A DNA stretch of 64,000 nucleotides from Begonia masoniana (lineage: Eukaryota; Streptophyta; Magnoliopsida; Cucurbitales; Begoniaceae), in NCBI GenBank assembly GCA_022432975.1, contig CM039508.1, forward strand, positions 22,956,542 to 23,020,541, written 5' to 3'. This document shows, piece after piece, positions 21,838-33,859 of the stretch. Below the pieces are notes generated by a model, which was not told where the DNA came from, made no database searches, and was given only the letters and a program-made list of their open reading frames with translations. Position 1 is the stretch's first letter, and each line of letters begins with the position of its first letter. A program made the translations under genes and the position numbers.

Positions 21838-22401
21838 AGTCGAGTACGGCCGGTCCAATTGGACCGGCCGTACTCGATCTGTCACAGGTTTTGTCCTCTA
21901 GTGGGGAGAGTACGGCCGGTCTAAATGGACCGGCCGTACTCACTCCACTAGAGGACGCGGCCTGTGACATTTTGTCACGGGTTTTAACGGTGCGAGTACG
22001 GCCAGTCCAAATGGACCAACCGTACTCGGTACTAGAGGACAAAAAACCCGTGACTATTGTCACGGGTTTAAACAGTGGGAGTACGGCCGGTCCATTTGGA
22101 CTGGCCGTACTCGGCACTAAAGGACAAAACCCGTGACTTTTGTCACGGGTTTTACCCAACCGAGTACGGCCGGTCTAGCTGGACCAGCCGTACTCGGCCT
22201 CAAATATTTGGTAAAAACGAGTCCGGTACGGCCGGTCCAGTGGACCGGCCGTACTCGGTAGCCGAGTACGTACTCCTCACCCCCCTGCCAGGTTTAAACT
22301 GAATGTTTTCAATAGATCGAGGTTTTTTTCGATGAACAGTGTTTTTTCGGGGTTTTTCCACTGCCAACCCTTAGTTTAGGTTTTTTTTTTTTAAAAAACC
22401 C
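21838..22401. repeat. MULE-B right TIR with palindrome array
   Basis: The inverse of 5764-6286. It includes a perfect 36-bp palindrome at 21841-21876 and further GAGTACGGCC-armed palindromes (about 21908-21942, 21992-22028, 22078-22113, 22161-22197, 22225-22259) alternating with the GTGAC..GTCAC type (about 21964-21982, 22047-22071, 22127-22152). On the minus strand the TATA-like CTATTTAAAG (about 21828-21837) follows immediately and would serve the transposase gene. Confidence 0.9.
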
Positions 22402-22410
22402 TAAATTTAA

Positions 22411-22716
22411 TGAGAAAAGTTTTTAAAAAATTTTGAATAAAATATATTTTTGGTCCCGTAATTTAATTTGCATTTTAATTTAGTCCTCAAAGTTTAAATT
22501 GCCTAATTACTGTTTGTAATTTCAATTTTAACAGTTAAATTTAACAAAAATGCAACATGACTAGATTTTTACCAATGACAACAATTTGTGTCAGTGTGTA
22601 ATTGAATTTGTTTTTTAAACCGAACCAAAACGAACTGATTTTATTTTCAAATCAACTACCACTTTGAACTCGACCTCGACCTGCAGTGTCTTCTCCTTCT
22701 CTCCAAGATTTCACCA
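22411..22716. other. Spacer right of MULE-B, including one arm of an inverted repeat
   Basis: AT-rich DNA. The part from about 22640 to 22720 matches 24345-24430 in inverse orientation, with shared GGTGAAATCTTGGAGAGA and GTCGAGGTCGAG blocks on the opposite strand. No gene is seen. Confidence 0.5.
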
Positions 22717-22926
22717 TCATGCTTCCATCAATTGATAAGAAAATAAACGTTGGTTCAAATGCAAATTACGCGTCAAAGTTTTTTTCCTAGTGAATTGTTC
22801 CAACTTTAACCATAATTTAGCGTTACTTTTCTTATTCAGGAGGTTCTGTAAAATCTGATTAGAAAATTGTAGACGTATCGAAGACAAAGTTTTTTGATCC
22901 ACACTAATTTTATCCTCTTCATTCAT
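22717..22926 (-). pseudogene. Copia-type gag fragment
   Basis: Seventy codons contain DQKTLSSIRLQFSNQILQNL and AKLWLKLEQF followed by HLNQRLFSYQLMEA. This resembles the conserved copia gag block in which an ALxxIxLxLxxxVL segment is followed by LWxKLE and LKQRLYxxxMxEG. It is a lone remnant with no protease or pol nearby in the same frame. Confidence 0.65.
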
Positions 22927-24344
22927 GACATGGATATTTTATCGTGTTCTAACAACGCGTCGTCTAAGACCATCGCAAGCACAAAAGGAGCTTCCCCACC
23001 AGAGATGGAAGCTTGACGGTCGCTTTCTTGAACAGAAGATGATTGTTCGTCTGTGCAACGAATCGGCGTTGTGTTCAATGTTTTCTGGGCGGCAAATGAA
23101 AAATGGCGGTTCGGATCGGAGGCTTTTGTTGCATAGTATGGCAACAAGATGACTATTGGCTTGTTCTGAACGGAGGCTCTGCGTAGTGTCCGTTTGATTG
23201 ATGGAAGTGGCTGCTTCGCAGAAGAACAACGACTGCAATGGTCGGCAGCTGGATTTAAGGGGGCTTCTTCATGGTTCGCGATCTTTGAACGAGGTGGTCG
23301 AAGGGCTGAGGATCGGCAGCAGGATGGGCAGCTTCTTCGACGGCGGTCTTCTCGGGCAGCTTCTTCGACGGCAGTCTTCTCTCCTTGATCGGCAGTGGCG
23401 ACGACGAGGAAGGTTCCTTCCTCGTTGAAGTAGTGGTTTCTTTTCTTTCTCGTCGGAGAAGACGCGACGTGGCAACAGAAGGAAATAAAATTTTCTTTTC
23501 TCTGTCTTTTTTTTTTTCTGTTACTTTTTCTTTTCCAAAATTAAAACACTTAAAGATTCACTTGAAAAACTCTTTCCTTTTCTTTGTCTTTTTTTCTTTT
23601 TCCAAAATTGAAACACTTTATATTTACGTGAAAAATTCTTTTGAAAAAAAAACTACTGGCATAAAAATAATTCATTATTATTATTATAAGTCAAAGTATA
23701 ATGAAACTGGCTACTTAATCATCAATATATTAGAAAACAATAAAATTTTAATATTGAATAGGATCTAACTAAAAATTGGGTGGTCATGTTAAGCAATTGT
23801 TGAAAATCGATCGCTAACAAGAGAAAGAAAAGTGTGAAAAATAGTGACACCGAGATTTACGTGGAAAACTATTTCAAGAAAAAAAAAACCAAGGGCGGAT
23901 GAAAAATTCATTGTTGGAAATGAAATTGCAATGAGTTTTGACCTCAAATCATTAATACATAAGAAAACAACAAAATCCTAATATTGAATACAGGTCTAAC
24001 TCGATCTAATTAGACTTCAAGTCTCATCGAACTGTAATAAATCACAGTTCTTTAGGGAGTTTTCTGCTTTGTTCTTAGATTCAACAACTTAACGAAGAAA
24101 TCTAAGGAAGGTAAAACATCAGTCAACCGAAAACGAGTCATCAATCTTTTCGACATAGCGAGAAACTATACCTATTGGTTATACTTTCCTCCCATGGAAT
24201 TAACAATGGATATTATCAAGTTTGCCGTTGATCAATTTCGTTGTTTCTTGGTTCATATTTAGCATAAATGACTTCATCGTGCGGGGAAGTGGTTGCTGGT
24301 GAAATTTTGAAGAAGCGGATAGAATAATGGGAGATCGAGGAAAG
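22927..24344. other. Gene-free repeat-like stretch
   Basis: The first 550 bases are GC-richer, with many unsupported short frames on both strands. The rest is AT-rich. A degenerate direct repeat of about 55 bp (AAAACAA(T/C)AAAAT..TAATATTGAATA) occurs at 23718-23772 and 23946-24001. The segment GTGACACCGAGATTTACGTGG (about 23846) is typical of dispersed plant repeats. Confidence 0.4.
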
Positions 24345-24430
24345 GGAGGGTGAAATCTTGGAGAGAGATAGAGAATACTTTGCATGTCGAGGTCGAGCTC
24401 AAAGTGAGTGTTGATTTGAAATTAAAATCT

Positions 24431-24915
24431 ACTTATAAATATAAAAACAAGACAAAATATTATGCATATACCTTGTGATTTGACAATATAATAGGCTGTA
24501 CATTCGAATGAATCTCGACATTAATTCAGTTGGGCAAAAAACCAGCCAATCAAACCACTGAACATTCATACCCAAATACAGCAAGGAAATTGAATTTAAC
24601 ATAAATATGGAATTGTGTGTATCAACAAATGTACAATTTGACTCTCCTCTCCCCATTTCTTCTTGTTTTTTGCCCTGTATTACCAAATCTACCAATTTCA
24701 TACTTCAAATCCCAAAAGGAAAAGCCAACAACAAGCATGACGACCTAATAACCTGGTTGCTGCTTTAATCCAATCCAATATCTACTTTCTTGCAGGCTTT
24801 TTTTGCGAATCTTTGAAGCAAAAAACTGAGATTATAATACAAAATTTGGCATCTTCTTCACCTTCACGACTGTGCCTAAAATATGTACACTTGCTTATGT
24901 ACCCAAAATGTCAGA
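24431..24915 (-). other. Probable 3' UTR of the MEI2-like gene
   Basis: AT-rich DNA downstream of the TAG stop. I cannot place the polyadenylation site, and there is no competing gene. Confidence 0.45.
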
Positions 24916-27900
24916 CTACAAGGGGGGAAATTCTAATTCCAGTAGGCCTTTACTCTTCCTTGAGTTCTCATTCGACCCATTGAAAGAATTTCCAAAGAAA
25001 ATGCCGTTTTGCTCATGAACTTGGGGGTTCACACTGCTGGAGGGTGGTAAACTTTCCAACATGGTCTACAAAATTGACATGAAAATAAGCAGAGATACCA
25101 CAACTTCCTAGTTCCAGAACAACCAAATTTTTAAGTCCTCATGCATGATTTAGCAAGAACATAGTATCAAGCAAATACTATTTTAGAAATAGTTATTGAT
25201 TAAATTTCAAATTAAAAGATCACAAGCTAATAGAAAGGGTGATGTCTTAAAATGTCCATTTCCTTTATTACCTGATCATTAGTCTCAGTACCATCCAAGT
25301 GAAAAAGAATAGGGCGGCATCGCTTATCTTCATTCATTAAACTTGAGTTCTGAAAATGGGTAACAAGTGCCGCCTTTCCCTGAATTCGAGCATAAGCCAA
25401 AGAAGCAACTTTTTCACTATTAAACTTCTCCCATTTCTTCCCATTGAATGCCTGCATAAGACTTGATCATATTAAAGTAGAGCATTAAATCTTCAAAGAA
25501 AACTTGACTTTTTTTTTCTTTAATTCATTTAACCACTTCAAAAACTAAATAATCTTCCATTTTTCTGAACTCTTTCCCCAAAATATAAAGAGCTTGTCAG
25601 TAAATGGATTCATTAAAAGATAAAGAAGGATACGCAAACCAAGAATCTATACTTGAGAAACATATAGTTAGGAAGAAAAACCTCATAAAATGTTATAATT
25701 TGTGAAGGTGACAGCATATTGATAAAGGCATAGCCCACATTGCATTTATTCTGCATAGTATAATCAAGAATAGATATCAGTTATATTTGTTTATAGATCA
25801 CAAAGCAAGGAATAAAACCTTATATGAAAAGCCTCTAGATGAACTTACCTTGAAATCAATGGGCAAATAGACGAAATCGTATGTACCCCTGTGATTCTCG
25901 TCAATGGCAGCTAGTAACATTTTTGAGGTGTACCTGCAGGATTATCATAAGCATTAAATTGAATAGATTAAAATCATCATATCAGTCAATTGGTGATATC
26001 AATCATACTTATTGGGGATATTTTTTATCATTAAAGTTGTCCGCAGATCTTCACCACTTCTAATCTTATCTAAATCAAGCTGAAACTGTTTTTTGTTATC
26101 TATCTGACTGCCATTGCTCTCAATCCGCCTGCCCCGCCCATTCAATCCATCCATGGGTTGCAGTCCTCTGTATAGTCCACCACCTAAATGCATAGGGCTA
26201 AGCCTGGGTGAAGGCATCACCATAAAATTTGAAGAACCATTTTCAGATATGTTCCCTGGTGCTGTGATGCCCGTATCTAAGGATGTCCGAGGATCCATAT
26301 TTACAATAAAATTTCCATCATTTTGGCCAAAAACTTTACCTCCATATGCAACAGGTCCCATCAATGTAGTATCAGGTGACTCTGAAAAGAAACCAAAGTG
26401 TCTCTCCAATGGAACACCAGATGGAGCTGACCCAACATGATGGTGAGAATAGTGTTGGGAGGAGCTGAAAAAAGAAGTCTGCTGACTAGAGAATGGAAAC
26501 GCATGGCTTTTTCCATTAGAAGAAATAGAATGACCCATTGATGGTCTTTGCCAAGCAGAAGAACTAATGGGTTCAGAGGAAGGATTTGGACTTCCCCAAA
26601 GAAACTGTGGCCCAGATAGCGTTTCCACACTAGATCCACTTGAGATTGGAGGTCCGAGTGAGGACATGCTTCCATAAAATTGACCGAGTTTTGGCTCGGG
26701 AAATGAATGTGATAAACTTGAATGGCTATTTCTTGTTTGGCCTTTGCCAATAGGTCCTATCTGCACGAGGTTTGATGCCTGAGGATGTAGAATTGAAGCT
26801 AATCCAGGTAAATGGTTGCCAGCAGTAGGACTTAAGGCCCTAAAACCAGGGGATTTACTGATAGCTTGCATTGGATTGCGATCAACAGGACTGCTGAACT
26901 GCACCCAGTTACCTATTATGAATGTCACATCATTTTCCTCATACAGAAAACTAATAAAAAAAAGAAAAGAAAGGGAAAAAAAATAAAATTCATACTAAAA
27001 TACAGTTGTCGTATGAGCTAATTTAAGCTCTCATAAATTCAAAGTATTTCACCAGCTTGTACCTGGGGGAGAGTTGAATATAGGCGAACCCACTTGATGA
27101 AGGAAAGTCCGTGAGTCATCTTGTTCAAAATCTTGATTCACTTGAAACATTAAGCTGAAAGAAAGTCAAAAGTATATCATTACAACATGTCATTCCAGTA
27201 ATATAATTGTTTCATTTGTAAGGTGAACACAGTTTATTTCAAAACAACTCAAACCACTAATGAGATTTCACAGTTAGCGAGAAATACAGAAAGTACTAAA
27301 AGATTCTCAGTGGGTCTATCATAGTTCAGCAAACCAAACAAAAGCATGAATTCATGCCATCAAAAATGGACCTTCGACGCGCTCCACCTGGGCGACTAGG
27401 TTCAAGTTTTATGCGTTTTCCAGCTATGTCACTTCTATTTAACGATCTGAGTGCTGCTTCAGCCGCCCTCACATCATAAAATTCTATAAATTTATGATGT
27501 CTCTTGTGTGGAGTTTCCCTTATCTGCATTGGATCAGTGAATACAAGATCAATGCCTTTCTTCTAATGAAGATAAAGATGAAAATAAATAAGACAATGAC
27601 TTTTATTACCTCTTTGACCTCTCCATACGCCCCAAATATTTGACGGAGATCTTCATTAGACACAGACGGATCCAAATTAAAGACAACCAATGTTCCTTGA
27701 TTGATATCTTTGTCTGATGGATTATACTAGAAGAGAGTAAATGTGGCAAACAAAAGATATGATCTTCAGAAGTAGATTATAACCCGCCCATAACGGTATG
27801 AAGGACTGAAAATAAGGTAACGGAAAATGAATGTAGCAAAAACCTTGGGAATAGAGAAATGGATATCAAGCTTTCTCCGTCGCAGAGGCTTGTTTTGTAA

Positions 27901-29605
27901 TGCTCGCATAGCAGTTCTCGCATCACGAATATCATAGTACGAAATCATCACAAATCCTCTATGTTTACATGCAGTGTACAAGGTCCTGATATCACCATAT
28001 TGCTGTAAAAATAATAAGAAAAATAATGTCAGAAGCATTCAAAATTCATTCGCATGAATTGATAAATTATCTATCACCTCAAGTGATAGAAAAGCTAAAA
28101 GTGGTTATTGTAATAAGTTAGGATGTAATGATCATTGCCTAAAAATGCTATAATTATGATGATCAATAAACTATAACAGACGAATAATCAATGTTCCACA
28201 ACAAACAAAAATAATGCAAGTAATAATTATACGTGTATTGAAGAATGAGACTCGGGGACAAATGGAGATTGAATGAAAAAGACCACTAGCAAGTCCTCCG
28301 AGTTTAGATAAATTAAGGATGTTCATTTGTAATTCAAAAGGTATGCAGGAGTACAGGACTCATAAAATATTGTTCTAGTCGTATAATCAAAATATTGTTC
28401 ATTTATTTTGTTAACTGTTATTTATACTTTCTTCATCTAGAATAACAGAAATATGTTGAGAGTCTCCTAAAAGGTAACAAATTATACAAAAGAAGACTTC
28501 TTCGAAGAAAAGCTCCAAAACTTGTTATCTTATACGAACAAATCCATGCAAAAAACAAACTATGGTTCTCCCATAAAAGAATCTCTCCAACAAGTTTGAC
28601 AACAAAAATTATTTGTAGCTAACTCCAGATTGGTGAAAGCATTTGCAAGTAACATAAGAATAACTAACCATTAGTCAATCTTTGACATTATTCATAGATG
28701 TAAAAGAATCAAATCCAGTTGAGTTTAATGTCAAAAGACACCAAACTATCTAAATACACAACTAGAGCAGGTCCAAAAGACAGAGCACTAGTCCATAATT
28801 ATTCATTTCTACTTAATGAAACAGTCAAATTCCTAACCCTATAGCATCATAAGGACAATGATAGACAGAATACAAAAGTTCACAAACTAAATTGAAATTC
28901 AATACAAATATACCTCAAAGAGAGATCTTAGCTCAGTATCCTCAACATTACTATTGATATTTCGAACAAACAATGTTCTGGAAGGATGCTCGCCATATGG
29001 GTGTTCTCCAGCAACAGTTCCCACCCCATTTGGAAGAATGTATTGAGGTATCATTAACCCAACAGCATTATCAGGTAAGCCCACCCGTGACACACCCATG
29101 CCAAGGCTAATTTGAGGGTCTGCTTCCAACTCTAAGCCCCCTCCACTACTGAAAAGGTCATACTCTTCCAAGTCTTCCATTGAACAAGGCAAGCCACTAA
29201 GGTCTAAATCATCCATTATTCCAGCTAATAGTTCATCTTCATCATCAGGAAGCAAGCTGCCAACTGCATGAACATCATCATCAACAAGTGTTGAATCATT
29301 AAACTCCCCTCCATTTTGGAGTTCCTTAAAGTTAGACACAGTACCATCAACAGATGGAAAACCATCTTCAGCGTCAAGCAACTTCACTGCATATGACCAG
29401 TAATAAAATGTGAGAATCAGCAGTTAAGGATGATGCCACAATTTTTTTTGCATATATACATACCCTTTTCATGCGGAAAAACAGGTAAGGAGCTTGAGAA
29501 GAGGGTGGCGTCACTTGAGATATCCAAGACATGAGTTCCGGGGATATTTTTTGAAAATGGAATTCTCCATTTTTCACCACTTTCAACTTCTTTAGAATAA
29601 CTCAT
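24916..29605 (-). CDS. AML: MEI2-like RNA-binding protein (AML2/AML5 type), 11 coding exons, 840 aa
   Basis: Exons on the minus strand: 29605-29464, 29386-28914, 28002-27844, 27726-27610, 27523-27372, 27154-27063, 26912-26009, 25933-25849, 25750-25682, 25451-25272 and 25065-24916. All introns are GT-AG, phases agree, and the sum is 841 codons with the stop. The start MSYSKEVESG leads into SDATLFSSSLPVFP, conserved in this subfamily. RRM1 is at about residues 183-255 (TLFVRNINSNVED, RGFVMISYYDIR), RRM2 at about 268-341 (GTLVVFNLDPSVSN, HHKFIEFYDVRAAEAAL), and the MEI2-type C-terminal RRM3 at about 668-765 (RTTLMIKNIPNKY, CNVGYAFINM, NSEKVASLAYARIQGK). A Ser/Gly/Pro-rich linker is encoded by the 904-bp exon. 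The family, related to fission yeast Mei2, acts in meiosis and meristem development by binding RNA. The gene appears intact. Confidence 0.93.
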
Positions 29606-31520
29606 TAATTGAATTTTCGAGTATGGCCTTCCACACAGAACAATTGAGCAGCATATAGTGCTGCACAAATTAATTTTACTCTTGATACGTTGTACGTTAT
29701 CCAAAGAAGAAAGGTTATAAGTACCTGTTTCATTGAATAAACATCATAAACAGAAAGACATAGGCGAAGAAAACTGATTTTTTAACATTTACCAGATTAG
29801 TGAATTAATAAAGAGACAAATACAAATAGCATCCCATGAGTTTCTATTCTTTATAGCAGAATTTAAGAATTAGAGATATTAAGACTTTGAAAAAAGAAGT
29901 CTAAATTCACTCACTTCAGAATATGAAAAATAATTAGAATGATACCAGCAGCCACTTTCAATTCCAGAGACCAAAAACAACTGAGTAACTATGACAGCCC
30001 GCCATGTGATGGCAAGAAGGGTCCGGTAGGGCACAGTCCATACCAGTGGGAGTGCACAATTTCACATTGCTTGGGAAAGTGAAAAATACATAGTTTATAA
30101 GTGAAGTTTCCCTCCCTACCTAATACAACACGTTTTGGGACTGACTCCAAGAACAAATTTGTGCGGCATCTAGCCCAAAACGGACAATATTGTATTAAGA
30201 GAACCAGAGGATGTTACAAATGGTATCAGAGTCGCTGCCCAACCGGAACTGTGGCCGACGAGGATGTCAGGCTCTAAAGGGAGGAGATTGTGATAGCTCG
30301 CTATGTGAAGGCAAGGAGGGTCATGTGGAACCCAACACATACCAGTGGTAGTGCACAATCTCATATTGCTTGGGAGAGTGAAAAATGCATAGTTTATAAG
30401 TGGAGTTCCCCTTCCTACCTAGTACAACGTGTTTTGGAGCTGACCCCAAGAACAAATTTGTACGAGATTTGACCCAAAACGGACAATATTGTACTGGGAG
30501 GGCCGGAAGACGTTACAATAACACTATCTATGTAACACAACCCAAATTTACTACTTCATAAAATAATTTGGCTAAAAATTTAGTCTTACACTTGCCAACC
30601 TTTCGGCAAAAAACATTATTATCCAGTACAGAGAAAAAACTAACAAGAAACATGAGAACTGCATATACACATTTTTGTTAAAAAAAAAAAAAAAAAAAAC
30701 GGTTGAGAAGAAAAAGTGGAAAGAAACTCGAAAAGAAAAGTATCGCTTATCCACCTCATACAGAGATATAACAAGACCCATAGAATGAATGCTTGGCTAA
30801 CATAAAAAAATCATTTTTTTCTTAGAAACTGATTTTAAGATGGCTAAAAAACCAAAATTCGAGAACAAAGCCAATAAAGTTCTTCAGAAAAGGTAAGCTA
30901 AAGCCCAATTAATAAAATATCAAACAAAATCAGAGAGAGACTTGAATAAAAGAAGTAGCTAACGACCCTTCAATCTCTAACCTCCATGAGCTAATTCATC
31001 CAAAATAATAACAAGGCAACAAGAAACTTCGACAACCAATTCCACAAGATTATCAACGAATCGATTGGAAAATGGAATTGGCACAACGAAACAAAAAAAA
31101 AACGAAAGAGAGATAGATTACCAGCGAAAATAACAGGAAAATGAACCCTAGAAGAGCTTTCAAGTAGAGCGTATTGCTACAAAGTCGTTCCGGATAAAAC
31201 AACTAAAATTCACAGTCCTCTTCTCACATTAACTCAGAAACGAACCTCGGAATCAACCATACGTCCAAATAAAGACCAATAACCATGGAGAGAAGAGACT
31301 GAATAAACAACAGCAAGAGAGAGAATCGAAGACACTCAAAAGAAAACCATTGGTGTAACCTTGAGCTGTTTTCTTCCAAGAAAAACGAGTGGGATCTTTT
31401 GAGAGAGAAGGAAAGGAGCAGAGCCAAAAGAGAACAGATGAAGGGGCCACCACCAGTGAAAATGATTGAGAGAAAGGGAGGGAAAGAAAGAAAGATGGTA
31501 GCAGTGGGGATTCAATTGCA
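29464..31520 (-). other. 5' leader region of the MEI2-like gene with a long intron
   Basis: A pyrimidine-rich leader exon is likely at about 31520-31246, ending at CCGAG|GTTCG. A 5'-UTR exon probably begins at 29660 after TTTGTGCAG and runs into the coding exon. The 1.6-kb intron between them carries the TRIM at 29990-30517. The leader exon contains overlapping upstream reading frames (one spans 31543-31253), so upstream-ORF control is possible but unproven. A TATA-like TTTATACA lies near 31546-31553. Confidence 0.5.
29990..30517 (+). mobile_element. TRIM: complete 528-bp terminal-repeat retrotransposon in miniature
   Basis: Two 229-bp LTRs (29990-30218 and 30289-30517) bracket only 70 bp. 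That contains a PBS, TGGTATCAGAGTC, at 30221 and a PPT, AAAGGGAGGAGAT, just before the second LTR. Flanking pentamers are GTAAC (29985-29989) and ATAAC (30518-30522), differing at one base. The LTR termini resemble the Cassandra-type LTR at 38788-39051, but the 5S-like middle is missing. The two LTRs are visibly diverged, so the insertion is old. It codes for no protein. Confidence 0.88.
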
Positions 31521-31559
31521 TTTAAAGGGATTTTTCTGTACAAAATGTATAAATAAAGA

Positions 31560-32750
31560 AAGTGTAGGGACCTGGATAAATAATAAATAAATAATACTCG
31601 ATAATGTTATTGCTGTCCTTATCCGGGCTTGAGTATGATCACTTCTTGACGCTTATTTCTCATCTTCCTTTCCTTCCACCACATTATAATATTCCCTACT
31701 TTTAATATTATTTTTTGCAACTCTTCTCCTTGTATTTTATTATTTAATGATGTAAATCGTAACCAATTATAAATAATTAAAATTATACGTTGAATATATT
31801 AAAAAAAATGTATGAAAATAAAAAATAAATTTTATAACATGAACTTAAATGACATTCAAGACATTACTCACATATAATTTAGTAAACACAGTATACACTA
31901 ATCTTGACCAACCAATTTTAATCAACATTCACTCATATCTCTTCAGTTTTTTCAATTTTATCTCGATCCAAGAAAAAAATATGGAATATCTTTCAGTAAG
32001 ATATGATCAGAAGACTTTGAGAAAATTAATATTTTCTTAGTTATACGAAGTCAACTAAGTTATCTGAGAAAAAACAGAATATGTAGTAGAAGAACTCTAT
32101 TGTCCTTTTAATTTATCACATCTAATCATAACTATATCAAACTCTATAACTTATTATAATCAACATTTATATTTAAAAGATAACTTCTTGATATTTTAGG
32201 AATGGAGTTAGCATTATGGTTTTAGTGGGGGATAGTATTTTAGTGACACATGATTGTACAAGATAGCATATGCATGTTGTTTAACTGTAGAATGACCTTT
32301 TTCTTCTCTTATAAATCATGTAATTACTTAGTACGTATCTAATTTTATGTGTGTAAGACAATTAATTTAAAATTTATGAATGTCTATTTTCAATGTAATA
32401 TTGAACAAGAAAATCCTATTTTTTCAGATGAAATGTGTATGAGGTAGGGATTATTGAGTAGTGGAAACAATATTGATTACTATATTCTATATTGGCTATA
32501 TTGAATTTCATATATTATCATCGAATTGCATAAAAAGAAATGGTAGTTTTACATCTAAACTTCAAAATAAACACTTTTACCACTTCAAGAAACCTTTCAC
32601 CACTTTTACTATATTTATTATTTCCTTAGTTTCTAATTCTAAGAAGAATTCAAATAAAATTAATAAAAAAAATAATAAAGGGTCAATATATTTAGAAAAA
32701 GAGAGAGAAAAAGAGGAGTTTTTTTATTTTATATTGTGTATATACATGTT
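31560..32750. other. Gene-free AT-rich spacer upstream of the MEI2-like gene
   Basis: I see no coding likeness or structured repeat. The proximal part must contain the gene's promoter. Confidence 0.5.
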
Positions 32751-32758
32751 GTATTTAT

Positions 32759-33756
32759 TAGGGGTGGGCGCGGTCTGGGTCGGTCCGGTTCCAAGTCGGA
32801 ACCGATCCGGACTGTTTGAGATTTGTATCCCGGTTTGGTACATGTTCCCCCCAAGAAATTTTGATTTTTTTTTAATTTAAAAAATATATAAAAACAAATC
32901 GAAAGAATGAAAAAAAAATTAACATATATTAATCTAACTATCTATGATTAAAATTAAATCTAACAAACTCAATCTAACTATCTATGATTAAAATTAAATC
33001 TAATAAACTAAATTCAATATCTAAAATTAATCCAACTATCTAATATACAAACTAAATCTAACTATCAACATTAAAATGAAATCTAAGAAACTAAATTCAA
33101 CATCCAAAATAAATTCAACTATCAACAATATCGACTATCGAGCACATAATTTTATCTGAAAATTTCCTTGTGATTCCATTTCTTAAAACATACTCGAAGG
33201 TGCCTAATATGGGGACATATAATAAGTCCACCCCCAAAATGACCAAAATTGACCAGGCAGTATACTTACAGCTCTATCTACATTCACGAAGCGAAAAGTC
33301 CTTCGACAACAAACAATAAACGTGCTAGACAACATCACAACCATAATCCACGAGCTATAAAAGAGAGACTGCACCAATTGGCTCTTACCGACTACCGTCG
33401 AGCATTGGCCGAAGGTGGAGTAGTGCGCGGGTCGCAGAGAGAAGCTGAGTCGCTGAGTCGATTGGCGTCTGGCTTTTGGCAAATGCTGAATCGTTGACTG
33501 CTGAAGCCCGGCCCTGAAGTGCTGCATGCATACTGAGAGAGTGAGACTGAGTTCTAATTTTGATTTCAAATCAAAAGAACGGGTCTGGTTCTCCACGGGA
33601 TTTTTGGGAATTTGGTATCCAGATCGTGGACCGAACCCAGACCGACGGTATATTTCTTATCTGAACCGGTCCCGAACTGAGCACCAGTGGAGAACCGACC
33701 GAATCAGTTCAGTCTGATCTGGTTCCGCGGTCCCGGTTCAGTTCTGCCCACCCCTA
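32759..33756. mobile_element. hAT-type non-autonomous element, 998 bp
   Basis: The inverted ends are TAGGGGTGGGC and GCCCACCCCTA, extended by GC-rich GGTCCGGTTCC-like arms. An exact 8-bp duplication, GTATTTAT, lies at 32751-32758 and 33757-33764, the hAT signature length. There is no transposase. The left half holds a degenerate repeat of CTAACTATCTATGATTAAAA-type units (about 32930-33130). Long frames inside are unsupported. Confidence 0.9.
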
Positions 33757-33859
33757 GTATTTATACAATACAGAGAGAATATTTTAAAGAAAACTAATCG
33801 TACAATAAATAAATAATTTGTTATAACTAACAATATTTTATCATCCCCTTACAAGATCA

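Larger units (their letters stand above)
5764..22401. mobile_element. MULE-B: two-gene MuDR-like element with two nested insertions
   Basis: The ends are GGGTTTTTTT... and its inverse, flanked by the 9-bp duplication TAAATTTAA at 5755-5763 and 22402-22410. The total span is 16,638 bp. Removing LTR2 and gypsy1 with their 5-bp duplications leaves about 6.2 kb. Two genes converge: a plus-strand accessory gene (6906-10890) and a minus-strand MURA-type transposase (21452-11620). Each is led by a TATA box just inside its TIR. The layout recalls maize MuDR, which has convergent mudrA and mudrB, but the accessory protein shows no likeness that I can see to MURB. Both genes carry in-frame stops, so the element is no longer autonomous. 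Confidence 0.88.
22640..24430. repeat. Inverted repeat pair of about 85 bp bracketing 1.6 kb
   Basis: The reverse complement of 22640-22720 and the direct sequence of 24345-24430 share GGTGAAATCTTGGAGAGA, GTCGAGGTCGAG, TCAAAGTG and GTTGATTTGAAA in the same order, with scattered differences. No target duplication is recognised. It may be an inverted duplication of copia gag flank or the ends of an unrecognised element. Confidence 0.6.

Noticed and set aside
23194..23768. Overlapping frames on both strands around 23.2-23.7 kb
   Set aside because: Low-complexity Arg/Ser/Phe-rich translations with no conserved motif; open on several frames at once.
30572..30781. 69-codon frame next to a poly-A run
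   Set aside because: Phe-rich translation of a homopolymer within the leader intron.
31253..31543. 96-codon minus-strand frame upstream of the MEI2-like gene as a separate gene
   Set aside because: It lies in the pyrimidine-rich leader exon and promoter and has no family likeness. It is kept only as a possible upstream frame.
33204..33596. 130-codon minus-strand frame inside the hAT element
   Set aside because: No hAT transposase or other family likeness; open by chance in a GC-richer stretch.
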